DNA of 14,415 bases from Caldilineaceae bacterium (GTDB lineage: Bacteria > Chloroflexota > Anaerolineae > Caldilineales > Caldilineaceae). Location of the stretch: assembly GCA_020634755.1 (NCBI GenBank), contig JACKBC010000076.1, positions 1-14,415 of the forward strand. Direction: 5' to 3'. This document shows, one piece after another, positions 7,602 through 14,413 of this stretch (positions are counted from its first letter, which is position 1; each line of letters begins with the position of its first letter). Made by a program: the position numbers and the translations under genes. Below the pieces are notes generated by a model, which saw only the letters and a program-made list of their open reading frames with translations, did not search any database and was not told the origin of the DNA.

Positions 7602-7630
7602 AGTATACATACGTCCAATTGCCTTGTCAA
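7602..7630 (-). promoter_or_regulatory. Near-consensus sigma-70 promoter
   Basis: On the minus strand TTGACA (7630-7625) is followed by a 17-bp spacer and TATACT (7607-7602). The -35 is perfect, the spacing optimal and the -10 matches five of six consensus bases. Transcription would start near 7594-7597, right at the first ATG of the downstream gene. This is the strongest constitutive-type promoter I can see in the window. Confidence 0.75.
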
Positions 7631-7679
7631 TCAGATTTTTGCGATCTAAAGATGAAATCCAATCTGTATCGGCATGAGC

Positions 7680-7838
7680 TTAATAGAGAACTGACTCCCA
7701 AATCTCTTGCGTCATTTGTTTGCTATACATCTTCTCGAAGCGGCGATGATATCCGCTGAGAGGCGTAGTCCTATAGATCAAGTTTTGTCTTTTGGCCCAT
7801 TTTCGGCACACTGGAATCTCAGCAAACGGCAGCTTACC
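7680..7838 (-). pseudogene. Possible 3' remnant of an unidentified gene
   Basis: A minus-strand frame ending at TAA (7682-7680) reads about 50 codons without a stop and has a protein-like composition, including the stretches CRKWAKRQNLIYRTTPLSGY and FEKMYSKQMTQEIWESVLY. It has no ribosome binding site; the only ATGs are near its end, and upstream it runs into the terminator of the large secreted-protein gene. I read it as a possible 5'-truncated gene, perhaps of a mobile element, but I do not recognise the family. It may simply be a chance open frame. Confidence 0.25.
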
Positions 7839-7842
7839 CCAC

Positions 7843-7880
7843 AAAAAAGCGGGGCCTGCACCCTCGGCGCAGACCCCGCT
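7843..7880 (-). terminator. Rho-independent terminator of the large secreted-protein gene
   Basis: AGCGGGGCCTGC (7848-7859) pairs with GCAGACCCCGCT (7869-7880) in a 12-bp stem, with one position that is a U-G wobble in the minus-strand RNA and a C-A mismatch in the plus-strand RNA. The minus-strand hairpin is followed by TTTTTT (7848-7843). It lies 27 bp past the stop codon. Confidence 0.92.
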
Positions 7881-7906
7881 CTCTCCTGAAAACCTCTTTA
7901 TTCAAC

Positions 7907-10900
7907 CTACTTCCGAATCAGCGGCAGATAGACCGGCTGCCCTTCATCGGAGCCGCCGGGCGTTTCGGCATCGGCCACCACCACGGCGCCGGTCAGCAGA
8001 CTGTTCTGGCCATCGGCATAGGCAAACGTGCCCTTGTCCGTCACGCGCGCCTTATAGCTTTCCCCTAGCGCCAGCAGACCGCTGTCCCAGCTGGCGCCGT
8101 TGACCGTGTGCTCGGCCAGATCGCTATTGACCCACAGGATCACGTCACCGGGCTGGGCGTTGACCACGGACGGCGCGAAGCCGTTGGCCGTAATGTGCAC
8201 AATGTGGCTGGCCACGTCCGCAATGGCGGACGACAAGTTGATGTCCGCCGCCAGGCTGCCGCTGTCGACCACGATGTCACCGGTGCGATAGGGCTGGTAG
8301 CCACTGTGCATGACGGCCAACCGATAGATACCGTCCGCCACGGTGAAACCATATGTGCCATCAGCGCCGGTGATCTGGGCGGCGGGCTCGCTGGATTCCA
8401 CGGTGGTGATGGCGCCAAAGTTGACGCCGTTGTTCACGAGCGCCGTCACGCTGGCGTCGGCCACGGGTTGACCGGAAGCGGCATCGCGCACCGCGCCTTG
8501 CGCCAGCGCCGCCACTTCAGCGTCAAAGCTCTGCTCTGTGCCGTTGGCGTCCACAACCAAGCGCAACTGGCTAACGGTCTCAGCCGCGACGGCCGCTGAG
8601 GCGGCGTTGACCTCTGGTACTGTATAGGTGAAGCTGCCGGTGTAAAGGCCATCGCCATCGTCGTCGCGCAGCGTGCTGAGCAGTTCGTTGTTCATAAAGA
8701 GCCGCGCCAGCAGATTCGGGTCATCTACGCACGTGTAGATGCTGATCTCATAGGTCTCGCCGCTGCGCAGTCGCCAGCGGTCCACGCTGTCGGCGCCGCG
8801 TGACCAGCCAAAAGTATTGGGATGGTAGCTGCGACCCTGACTATTGGTCAGCAACAGCGTAATTGGGTCCACGGGCAGACCAGTATCCACGGCTAGCCGC
8901 ACGGCTTGACCGCTGGCGGCGTCGCGGGGCGATACGACGGCGCTGCCCGGATAGTCGATCCAGATCAGGTTGCGGCCCTCAGGCAGATTGGTCAGCCGGG
9001 CGTCGATAATGCGGCCAGCGGCGTCAAACTGAAGCTGGATATTGCTGGCATCGTTGACATAGAGATCCACGGGCTGCATGGGTTCGCCCAGGCCTTGCAG
9101 CCAAACCTGGTTGCGACAGGTGGTATCGGCTTTGCGCAGCAGATCGTCACTTTCCACGCTGGCGGCCAGCCGCAACGGCGCATTATTCAGCGCAATGGTG
9201 GTGCTGGCCTGGTTGTTGCTTGGATCAATGTCGCCCGCCAGTTCAATCTGAGCGGTCAACGTGTACGCTTCGTTGACCGCGGCGGCCAGCACCGGTTGGG
9301 CGCCGGACAGCCCCAAACGCATGGCAACCGAACTGTTTTGGTTGGGCGCCAAGGCGGGCAGGGCCACGGTGATATTATTTCCGTCGACGGTCACATCTCC
9401 TTCCTGAAGCCCCGGCCCCTGTGCACTACGAATTTCAACATCCACATTCAAGATTTTTTTGTCCAGCGTCAGCAGCGCGCCCTGGGCCTCGACTGTACCC
9501 AAGTTGGCATAGTCGAACTTAAGACGCAGTTCTTGGCCGCCTTGCCCGTCGGGCGCGATTTGGCCGTTCATCTGCAACGCCAGGTCCGGCCCGCCGGCAT
9601 GGTCGCCCGCCAGCACCCGCAGATAGTCTTCGGTTTCGCCGGTGCGGAAGGCGGTGGCATAGCCGCGGCCATCGCCATACTGAATGCCGTTGAAGTTGAG
9701 CGTCTTGTTGGACGGCTCTTCACTCAGCGTAAAGCGGATCCAGCGCGCCTCTTCAGCGCCCTGGGCGGGCCAACCCACGCGGTCGGTGGCAATGTTGTTG
9801 AGGACCTGCAAGCCGGCGCCCAGCGCCGCCACGTCAATGGGATAATCTCGCAGAATGTGTTCCACCACGTCCTTGTTCTGCCCGGCCTCATCCACACAGG
9901 TAAAGCCGTCGGCCCAGTCGCCGTCGTGATTGCTGTCCAGCCACACGTTGAGATAGGCGACGCGGTTGTTGTTGCCAAACCAGTTGACCGCCTGTGGACT
10001 AATGGCCACGCGCACATCCACGCGGGCGGATTGACAGTTTACCAGGTTGGAGAGCCGTGAGCCATCATCAAACCAGTCCTGGTCATTGGCGTTAGCGGGC
10101 GGCCAGATGTTGTTGACGCCATCGGCATCCGGCCCCAAGTCGGCCTCGGCTTCGCGGCTGACGCCAGGTCCCAAATGCAGCAGTTGCGGGAAGCGATGCT
10201 TGGGGCCTTGGTCGGCGCCTGCGGCCGGATCGAATACGGTAGGGAAGTTGGCCTGCACGCCTGGATAGGCCGTCATGGCCACACCGGCAAAGTGGTTGGT
10301 GCTGTCCGGCGCGTCGCCCAGCTCTTCCGGCTGCGGAATCCACGGAGGTGGCGGCGCCTGGCCCACCAGGTTGGGATACTCCTGCGGGTCGGCACAACGG
10401 TCAGATTCCAGCGGCAGAATGCAGAACATAAGCTTGCCAATGGGTGAATAATCGTCGGCCAGCGCCAGTTCATCGCTAAATTCAGCCTCCATGCGCAGCG
10501 TCAGGTCGACCAGCTTGTGTTCATCCGGCGCCAGCGTCACCCGCGCCAGCAACGGTGAGCTGGCGTCCACACGGCCATTCTTGTTTGGTTCAGCGACGGC
10601 GGCCGTTGCGCCATTGCCGCTGTCCGAATTGTCAAACTGTTGATAGAAGCCCAGCGTAACCGAAATGGGGTGCTTGTTCCAGACAGTCCCCGACCACGGG
10701 ACTTGGGTTAGATCATCCAGGTCAATCGGGATTTCGTGTGGCTCAATCTGGATACCGCCAGCTTCATAGCCTGGACACTTGGCCTGGAAGCTGGACTCGG
10801 CTGTGACGGGGTCGCCGCCCACCACAGTAGCGCTGGCAATGTTGTTGATGGTTTTTGTCTGCGCCAGCGCCGGGCAGTACGGATGTACATGCACGTCAAA

Positions 10901-12646
10901 GCTCAGCAATACTTCCGAATCGGGCTCCAGCGCGCCGTCCCACGAAACAAGTTGCTCTATCATGCCGCTCTGATCTCCGTTCACATAGCTCAGGCCGGCT
11001 TCTAGCGGCGAGGCGCCGCCAGTGGAACTGGTCACCTCAATGTAGGCTATGTCGCCAGATTGGGTGATGTGGGGCAGCAGATGCTGCGGAAAGCCAATCT
11101 GGTCGCGGATTTGCGCCACGAGCGGGACCTCGCCACCCACGTGACGCAGCCGCACCTGATAGGTGACCTTCCCGGGATAGTCGACCGGATCCTCATGGGT
11201 GATGACGCGCTTTTCCAGCACCAGCTCACCGGGCTCGCCGGGCGCTGGCGGCTTTTGCAGCACATCCTCAGTTTCGCCATATTTAAAGCTCTTCTGCGCG
11301 CTGGCGGGGTGTGGACCGCGGCCATCGGGATATTTGCTGCCGCTTTGCGGCTGTACGGCGCGCGCTTCGCTCAGGGTAAAGCGCATCCAGTGGGGCAGCC
11401 CCAGCGTGCTGTTGAGGATGCGCTCCGTGTCAATGTTGAAATCGACAAAGCCGCCCGCCGGAATCAGCGTCATGTCGATGGCCTGATCCTGCACGATCCA
11501 TTCGTATGAGGGTTGATTGGGCGCACCGTCCAAAATGGTGCAGGGCGCAACATCGTCCCAATCACCGTCGCGATTGCCGTCGAACCACACGTTGAGATAC
11601 ATCTTCTCCAGCGTGGCGTTGGGCGCTTTGGAGATGCGCACGGTCAGGGTTTGCTTGCGGCAGTCCGGGAAGGGGATGCCGCGGTTGCGCCAGCCGTCAT
11701 CAGCGCGGTCGTTGTCCGCCACATCCGCAATGGCGCCCGCCGCGTTGCGGAGAATATTGTTGGGGCCGTCTTGGTCGGGACCTAAATCGGCTTCACGCTC
11801 GCGCGAGATAAACTCGCCCAGAAAGCCTTCACCCGTGGCATTCTCGTGAAGCGGACCGGCGATCTGTCCGGCCGGCACATTCCACACAGTGGGGAATTGC
11901 CCCAGAATGCCCGCGCCCAAATAGGCGGTGTTGGGCTGGCCGTGGTGATTGGTGCTGTCGGGGGCGTCGCCTAAGTCGGGACGTTGCGGATCTTCATCGG
12001 GCGGCAGCGAATAGGTGATAATCAGCTTGGGCCCGCGATAGGGATCTGTGCCTCGCTCTCGCCCCGTCTCTTTGGAATGGGCCGCCTTGAGTTCACCACC
12101 GTTGCCGCGCAGAGCCAGGCCATCGTTGACCCGAGCGCCGCTGTGCCACGCTTGGGCCAATGGCGTAACGTCCCACGAAACAACGGAAGGATCATCTTTG
12201 CCGGTGCTGGTCACGATTTGGAACTGGCTGCTCCAGGTGAAGCTCACCGGCGTAGAGCCAACCAGCGTCGCTTCGTCCCATGCGCCGTCCACGCGCCCGA
12301 CTTCCACCTCGTTGGACCCCGTATAGATGCCGGTGAAGTAGAGTTGTAGTTCGGCGCTGTCAATGCGGGCGTCGGCGGGCAACACGCTGAGATCAAACTT
12401 GATCAGCGTGTAATGTATATCGGGATGGCCGACCCATAAGTAGCCGCTGCCAAAGTTGGTGTCCGGCGAGCCGTTTTGGGTGCGGGCGTCATCAGTGGGG
12501 TGAAGCTCGGTGGTATTGGCGCCAGCTTGCGCAGCGGGTAATGCGGGCGCCGCCGCCTTTACGGCCGTCTTCAAGATAGCGGATGTCAATAGAAATGTGA
12601 GCGCCAGAATAAGAAACGCTCGGATAGATCTGTTTTGGGGGTACAT
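7907..12646 (-). CDS. Large secreted multi-domain protein (DNRLRE, GEVED-like x2, degenerate cupredoxin)
   Basis: A 1579-aa extracellular protein. Residues 1-33 form a signal peptide (FLILALTFLLTSAIL core). Domains in order: DNRLRE-type beta domain (about 45-213, with YTLIKFDLSVLP and WDVTPLAQAW); GEVED-like module 1 (225-461, LGDAPDSTNH to YGETED); DUF11-like domain (474-625); an unassigned beta domain (about 626-760); GEVED-like module 2 (776-1008); CARDB/DUF11-like domain (1018-1155); an unassigned stretch; a carboxypeptidase-regulatory-like domain (about 1383-1472); and a cupredoxin-like fold (1481-1558). A short acidic linker leads to the C-terminal VYLPLIRK. Both GEVED-like modules carry a DxNxDGDWxD acidic loop, probably calcium binding. 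No enzymatic domain is seen; a structural or adhesive cell-surface role is likely. The ATG at 12646 is chosen over 12712 because AGGAG (12654-12658) lies 7 bases upstream and the signal peptide starts there. Confidence 0.95.
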   Translation of the reverse strand: MYPQNRSIRAFLILALTFLLTSAILKTAVKAAAPALPAAQAGANTTELHPTDDARTQNGSPDTNFGSGYLWVGHPDIHYTLIKFDLSVLPADARIDSAELQLYFTGIYTGSNEVEVGRVDGAWDEATLVGSTPVSFTWSSQFQIVTSTGKDDPSVVSWDVTPLAQAWHSGARVNDGLALRGNGGELKAAHSKETGRERGTDPYRGPKLIITYSLPPDEDPQRPDLGDAPDSTNHHGQPNTAYLGAGILGQFPTVWNVPAGQIAGPLHENATGEGFLGEFISREREADLGPDQDGPNNILRNAAGAIADVADNDRADDGWRNRGIPFPDCRKQTLTVRISKAPNATLEKMYLNVWFDGNRDGDWDDVAPCTILDGAPNQPSYEWIVQDQAIDMTLIPAGGFVDFNIDTERILNSTLGLPHWMRFTLSEARAVQPQSGSKYPDGRGPHPASAQKSFKYGETEDVLQKPPAPGEPGELVLEKRVITHEDPVDYPGKVTYQVRLRHVGGEVPLVAQIRDQIGFPQHLLPHITQSGDIAYIEVTSSTGGASPLEAGLSYVNGDQSGMIEQLVSWDGALEPDSEVLLSFDVHVHPYCPALAQTKTINNIASATVVGGDPVTAESSFQAKCPGYEAGGIQIEPHEIPIDLDDLTQVPWSGTVWNKHPISVTLGFYQQFDNSDSGNGATAAVAEPNKNGRVDASSPLLARVTLAPDEHKLVDLTLRMEAEFSDELALADDYSPIGKLMFCILPLESDRCADPQEYPNLVGQAPPPPWIPQPEELGDAPDSTNHFAGVAMTAYPGVQANFPTVFDPAAGADQGPKHRFPQLLHLGPGVSREAEADLGPDADGVNNIWPPANANDQDWFDDGSRLSNLVNCQSARVDVRVAISPQAVNWFGNNNRVAYLNVWLDSNHDGDWADGFTCVDEAGQNKDVVEHILRDYPIDVAALGAGLQVLNNIATDRVGWPAQGAEEARWIRFTLSEEPSNKTLNFNGIQYGDGRGYATAFRTGETEDYLRVLAGDHAGGPDLALQMNGQIAPDGQGGQELRLKFDYANLGTVEAQGALLTLDKKILNVDVEIRSAQGPGLQEGDVTVDGNNITVALPALAPNQNSSVAMRLGLSGAQPVLAAAVNEAYTLTAQIELAGDIDPSNNQASTTIALNNAPLRLAASVESDDLLRKADTTCRNQVWLQGLGEPMQPVDLYVNDASNIQLQFDAAGRIIDARLTNLPEGRNLIWIDYPGSAVVSPRDAASGQAVRLAVDTGLPVDPITLLLTNSQGRSYHPNTFGWSRGADSVDRWRLRSGETYEISIYTCVDDPNLLARLFMNNELLSTLRDDDGDGLYTGSFTYTVPEVNAASAAVAAETVSQLRLVVDANGTEQSFDAEVAALAQGAVRDAASGQPVADASVTALVNNGVNFGAITTVESSEPAAQITGADGTYGFTVADGIYRLAVMHSGYQPYRTGDIVVDSGSLAADINLSSAIADVASHIVHITANGFAPSVVNAQPGDVILWVNSDLAEHTVNGASWDSGLLALGESYKARVTDKGTFAYADGQNSLLTGAVVVADAETPGGSDEGQPVYLPLIRK

Positions 12647-13005
12647 AGTTTGTCTCCTGACAAAAGCAAATGGGTTCGAATGTACGAATAGAGCTTTTTG
12701 GATTGCCCCCATCTTTCACCTCCTTGCCTATTGGGGGATGGAACAGGTTGTGTAACGTTCTTTTGGGTAAGACATATATATATAAGAATTACGCAAGCCT
12801 CGAGGAAAAATTGTCAGGTTAGCTATATTGTGCACACCTGGCGTTCTACGGGCGCTGCGGAAGACGTATATACGCACTTTGATAACTGTGTATAGCTAGA
12901 ATAGCGCACGGATCATCTGTATGCTGGCAAAACCCATGGGAATCGCCTCACAATCGCGTCACTTGGCCAAATTAGCCTACAGCTAATAGCTCGTCCAGGC
13001 GCCAA
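12647..13005. other. Upstream region of the large secreted-protein gene
   Basis: No gene is seen. The stretch holds the Shine-Dalgarno at 12654-12658, AT-rich tracts including TATATATATA near 12776-12785, a TATACA -10-like hexamer on the minus strand (12889-12894), the palindrome CGTATATACG (12865-12874) and the tandem 11-bp motif at 12941-12962. The long distance from the motif to the start codon (about 300 bp) suggests a long untranslated leader or several promoters. No -35 hexamer matches any of the -10 candidates well. Confidence 0.4.
12941..12962. repeat. Tandem 11-bp direct repeat, copy 1
   Basis: AATCGCCTCAC (12941-12951) is followed directly by AATCGCGTCAC (12952-12962), which differs at one base. 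The same tandem arrangement in the same orientation recurs at 13636-13657. It lies upstream of the minus-strand secreted-protein gene, 47 bp from a TATACA -10 candidate. The 11-bp period is about one helical turn, as expected for sites occupied side by side on one face of the DNA. Confidence 0.6.
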
Positions 13006-13080
13006 TCAGTGCTGGGGCAGGATGGTGCCGTGCTGGCCGGTCACTTTGCTGCGCAGGCGTTCCGCCAATGTGTCGATGGT
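13006..13080 (-). other. In-frame coding-like extension after the TGA stop
   Basis: Directly after the TGA (13083-13081) of the 155-aa gene, the same frame reads 24 sense codons to a second TGA (13008-13006). The peptide is TIDTLAERLRSKVTGQHGTI plus LPQH. About 21 of 24 codons end in G or C, as in the gene itself. It may be a C-terminal end lost by a stop mutation, a readthrough product, or chance. Confidence 0.3.
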
Positions 13081-13548
13081 TCAGCTTGCCATGAGTTTTT
13101 GGCGCAATTCATATGCCATAATGGCCAAGCCGTAGAAGAAAATATCCGCCGCCAGCTTGCCCACCACAATGGCTATCGACAGCTGCGGAATCAGCTGCAG
13201 GGCGGCGGTCATGAGCGCCGGGCGCATGAGGCCCGTATCCAGCAGTTCCGCGGCGCCAAATTCGAGCAGCAGATTGCGCAGCGTGCGCCAGAGCGCTTGT
13301 GATAATGGGCCGGCATGCTGCTGCGTCATGAATTCACGCACCAGCAGCGGCAGGTAGAAGCCGAACACTTCGCCCCAGGCCCCCGCCAGCGCGATGAACA
13401 TGGCGTTGGCGCCCAGACCGGCAGCCAACATGGCGCTCATCAACGCGGCTAGCGTACCCACAGCTTCCGATGGGGCATAGCGACGCGCCCAAGCGCCGAC
13501 CTTTTTGGCAATTGGGACGTTCGGTTGACACACCTGTGCAATGCTCAT
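13081..13548 (-). CDS. Small conserved membrane protein, unknown function
   Basis: A 155-aa protein with a short basic N-terminus (KKVGAWARRYAPSEAVGTLAAL), hydrophobic helices at about 30-55 and 57-75, a charged middle (LRNLLLEFGAAELLDTGLMRPAL) and further helices at about 110-145. It resembles small membrane proteins I recall from Chloroflexi and related bacteria, annotated only as hypothetical. The ATG at 13548 is preferred over the GTG at 13569 because GAGG (13554-13557) sits five bases upstream. It stands alone, with the tandem 11-bp motif about 90-110 bp upstream. The reading frame stays open and coding-like for 24 more codons after the TGA stop (see findings), so the protein may once have been longer. 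Confidence 0.82.
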   Translation of the reverse strand: MSIAQVCQPNVPIAKKVGAWARRYAPSEAVGTLAALMSAMLAAGLGANAMFIALAGAWGEVFGFYLPLLVREFMTQQHAGPLSQALWRTLRNLLLEFGAAELLDTGLMRPALMTAALQLIPQLSIAIVVGKLAADIFFYGLAIMAYELRQKLMAS

Positions 13549-13635
13549 GGGTTCCTCTGTGCTTTCCACTTCTTGAGAACTTGATGGGCTCAGTATGATG
13601 GCCGCAGTTGGAGAATCGTGGCGGTTACCTTCATG

Positions 13636-13657
13636 AATTGCCTCACAATCGCCTCAC
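13636..13657. repeat. Tandem 11-bp direct repeat, copy 2
   Basis: AATTGCCTCAC (13636-13646) is followed directly by AATCGCCTCAC (13647-13657). The second unit is identical to the first unit at 12941. It is 88-109 bp upstream of the small membrane-protein start and 39 bp upstream of a CATACT -10 candidate. It is a candidate operator for a regulator shared with the secreted-protein gene. Confidence 0.6.
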
Positions 13658-13677
13658 GGTCCTTTCGACATCAGTAC

Positions 13678-13749
13678 ATCGCAACGGTGTTGGCGAAATA
13701 GACATAGGTCTGGTTTATTGAATCCGGCGCCATCTCTTGCCGTTGCGAT
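13678..13749. repeat. Separated 10-bp inverted repeat
   Basis: ATCGCAACGG (13678-13687) and its exact reverse complement CCGTTGCGAT (13740-13749) are 52 bp apart. There is no open frame or T-run nearby. It could be a pair of regulator half-sites, or the ends of a small lost element. Confidence 0.45.
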
Positions 13750-13791
13750 CGACTAAATACAGATTCTAGAGATCGCATTGGCTCCAATCAA

Positions 13792-13825
13792 CCGCAAAAG
13801 TCCCTGAAATGGCCGCGAAAGTCCC
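13792..13825. repeat. 13-bp direct repeat with 21-bp period
   Basis: CCGCAAAAGTCCC (13792-13804) and CCGCGAAAGTCCC (13813-13825) match at 12 of 13 positions. Their start-to-start distance is 21 bp, or two helical turns, which would place both on the same face of the DNA. Confidence 0.45.
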
Positions 13826-13849
13826 AACCACGGCTCTAGAAAAGTTCAC

Positions 13850-13890
13850 CTTCTGACAGAAGTTCGACTTCTGCGAGAAGTCGAACTTCT
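13850..13890. repeat. Perfect nested palindrome (REP-like)
   Basis: The 15-bp arms AGAAGTTCGACTTCT (13858-13872) and AGAAGTCGAACTTCT (13876-13890) are exact reverse complements around GCG. Each arm is itself a small hairpin (AGAAGT-TCG-ACTTCT and AGAAGT-CGA-ACTTCT). The sequence to the left adds another, CTTCT-GAC-AGAAG (13850-13862). A further copy of CGAACTTCT lies at 13927-13935. The perfect pairing could form a cruciform in DNA or a very stable RNA hairpin. There is no following T-run in either direction that would make it an ordinary terminator. It looks like a repetitive extragenic palindrome or a miniature mobile element. Confidence 0.75.
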
Positions 13891-14039
13891 ATGCCGGTGT
13901 AAATTTATAAATCTGCAATTAGGAGGCGAACTTCTTTGTATTCAACAAGCCCGTTGCCGAATAAAAATGGATTTGAGGCAATTTATTGCTGCGATTACCA
14001 CTTTTCTGATGCAGCAAGTTGTAAATTGGGAGGGCCAAT

Positions 14040-14070
14040 AAAAAAAGCGGCGCATCCGCAGAAGCGTCGC
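14040..14070 (-). terminator. Probable terminator of the partial gene at the right edge
   Basis: GCGGCGC (14047-14053) and GCGTCGC (14064-14070) form a 7-bp stem with one mismatch in the minus-strand RNA. The minus-strand hairpin is followed by seven Ts (14046-14040). It lies about 100 bp past the stop of the partial gene. Confidence 0.55.
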
Positions 14071-14173
14071 CTCAAAATGCAGTATCTCAACCGGTACACG
14101 TACTACGCAACAGGCATAGCCAAACATGAAATAGCCGAAGAGAACAACATTTTCATTTTGCTACGAGTTTAGA

Positions 14174-14413
14174 TCACGGGTCAAAGCAGCACTGGGGCCG
14201 CGGGCCTGGATCGATGATCAGCTCAAAGAGCGACCACTTTTCGCCTTGGTTGCCAATCCGAAGCGTTTGGCTGGCATCAAATTGGAAGGGCGGTACGGTG
14301 GCGGTTGGCTGCAATTTCTGCTGATTGGCATAATGAGCGCCCACTTTGTTGAGCACCAGCGATTCAACATGGACAATCTGGCCAGCCACGCTGTTGGCGC
14401 CATCTGTATTGGC
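14174..14413 (-). CDS. C-terminal part of a protein of unknown function (partial)
   Basis: The minus-strand frame is open from the window edge to a TAG-type stop at 14174, giving 79 visible residues with no need for a start inside the window. The sequence begins ANTDGANSVAGQIVHVESL and ends ELIIDPGPRPQCCFDP. It looks soluble and strand-rich, with no motif I recognise. A probable terminator follows about 100 bp downstream, supporting a real gene end. The GTG at 14389 could be an internal start, but no ribosome binding site precedes it. The family cannot be named from this fragment. Confidence 0.5.
   Translation of the reverse strand, partial: ANTDGANSVAGQIVHVESLVLNKVGAHYANQQKLQPTATVPPFQFDASQTLRIGNQGEKWSLFELIIDPGPRPQCCFDP

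Larger units (their letters stand above)
13549..14173. other. Repeat-rich intergenic region, no convincing gene
   Basis: This 625-bp stretch separates the small membrane-protein gene from the partial gene at the right edge. It contains the tandem 11-bp motif (13636-13657), a 10-bp inverted repeat (13678-13749), a 13-bp direct repeat (13792-13825), the nested palindrome (13858-13890) and a terminator-like hairpin near 14040. A CATACT hexamer on the minus strand (13592-13597) is a possible weak -10 for the membrane-protein gene. Confidence 0.55.

Noticed and set aside
8906..10060. Long plus-strand open frame (384 codons)
   Set aside because: It lies entirely antisense within the well-supported secreted-protein gene; GC-rich third positions create long antisense frames. 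No ribosome site or family resemblance.
12971..12987. ATTAGC-CTACA-GCTAAT hairpin after the small membrane-protein gene
   Set aside because: Only six AT-rich pairs and no T-run; too weak to call a terminator.
13936..14172. Plus-strand 78-codon frame with AGGAGG upstream of a TTG
   Set aside because: The AGGAGG is tempting, but the start is TTG, the sequence has no protein-family character, and it runs through a hairpin with a T-run that fits a minus-strand terminator. Left out, though not excluded.
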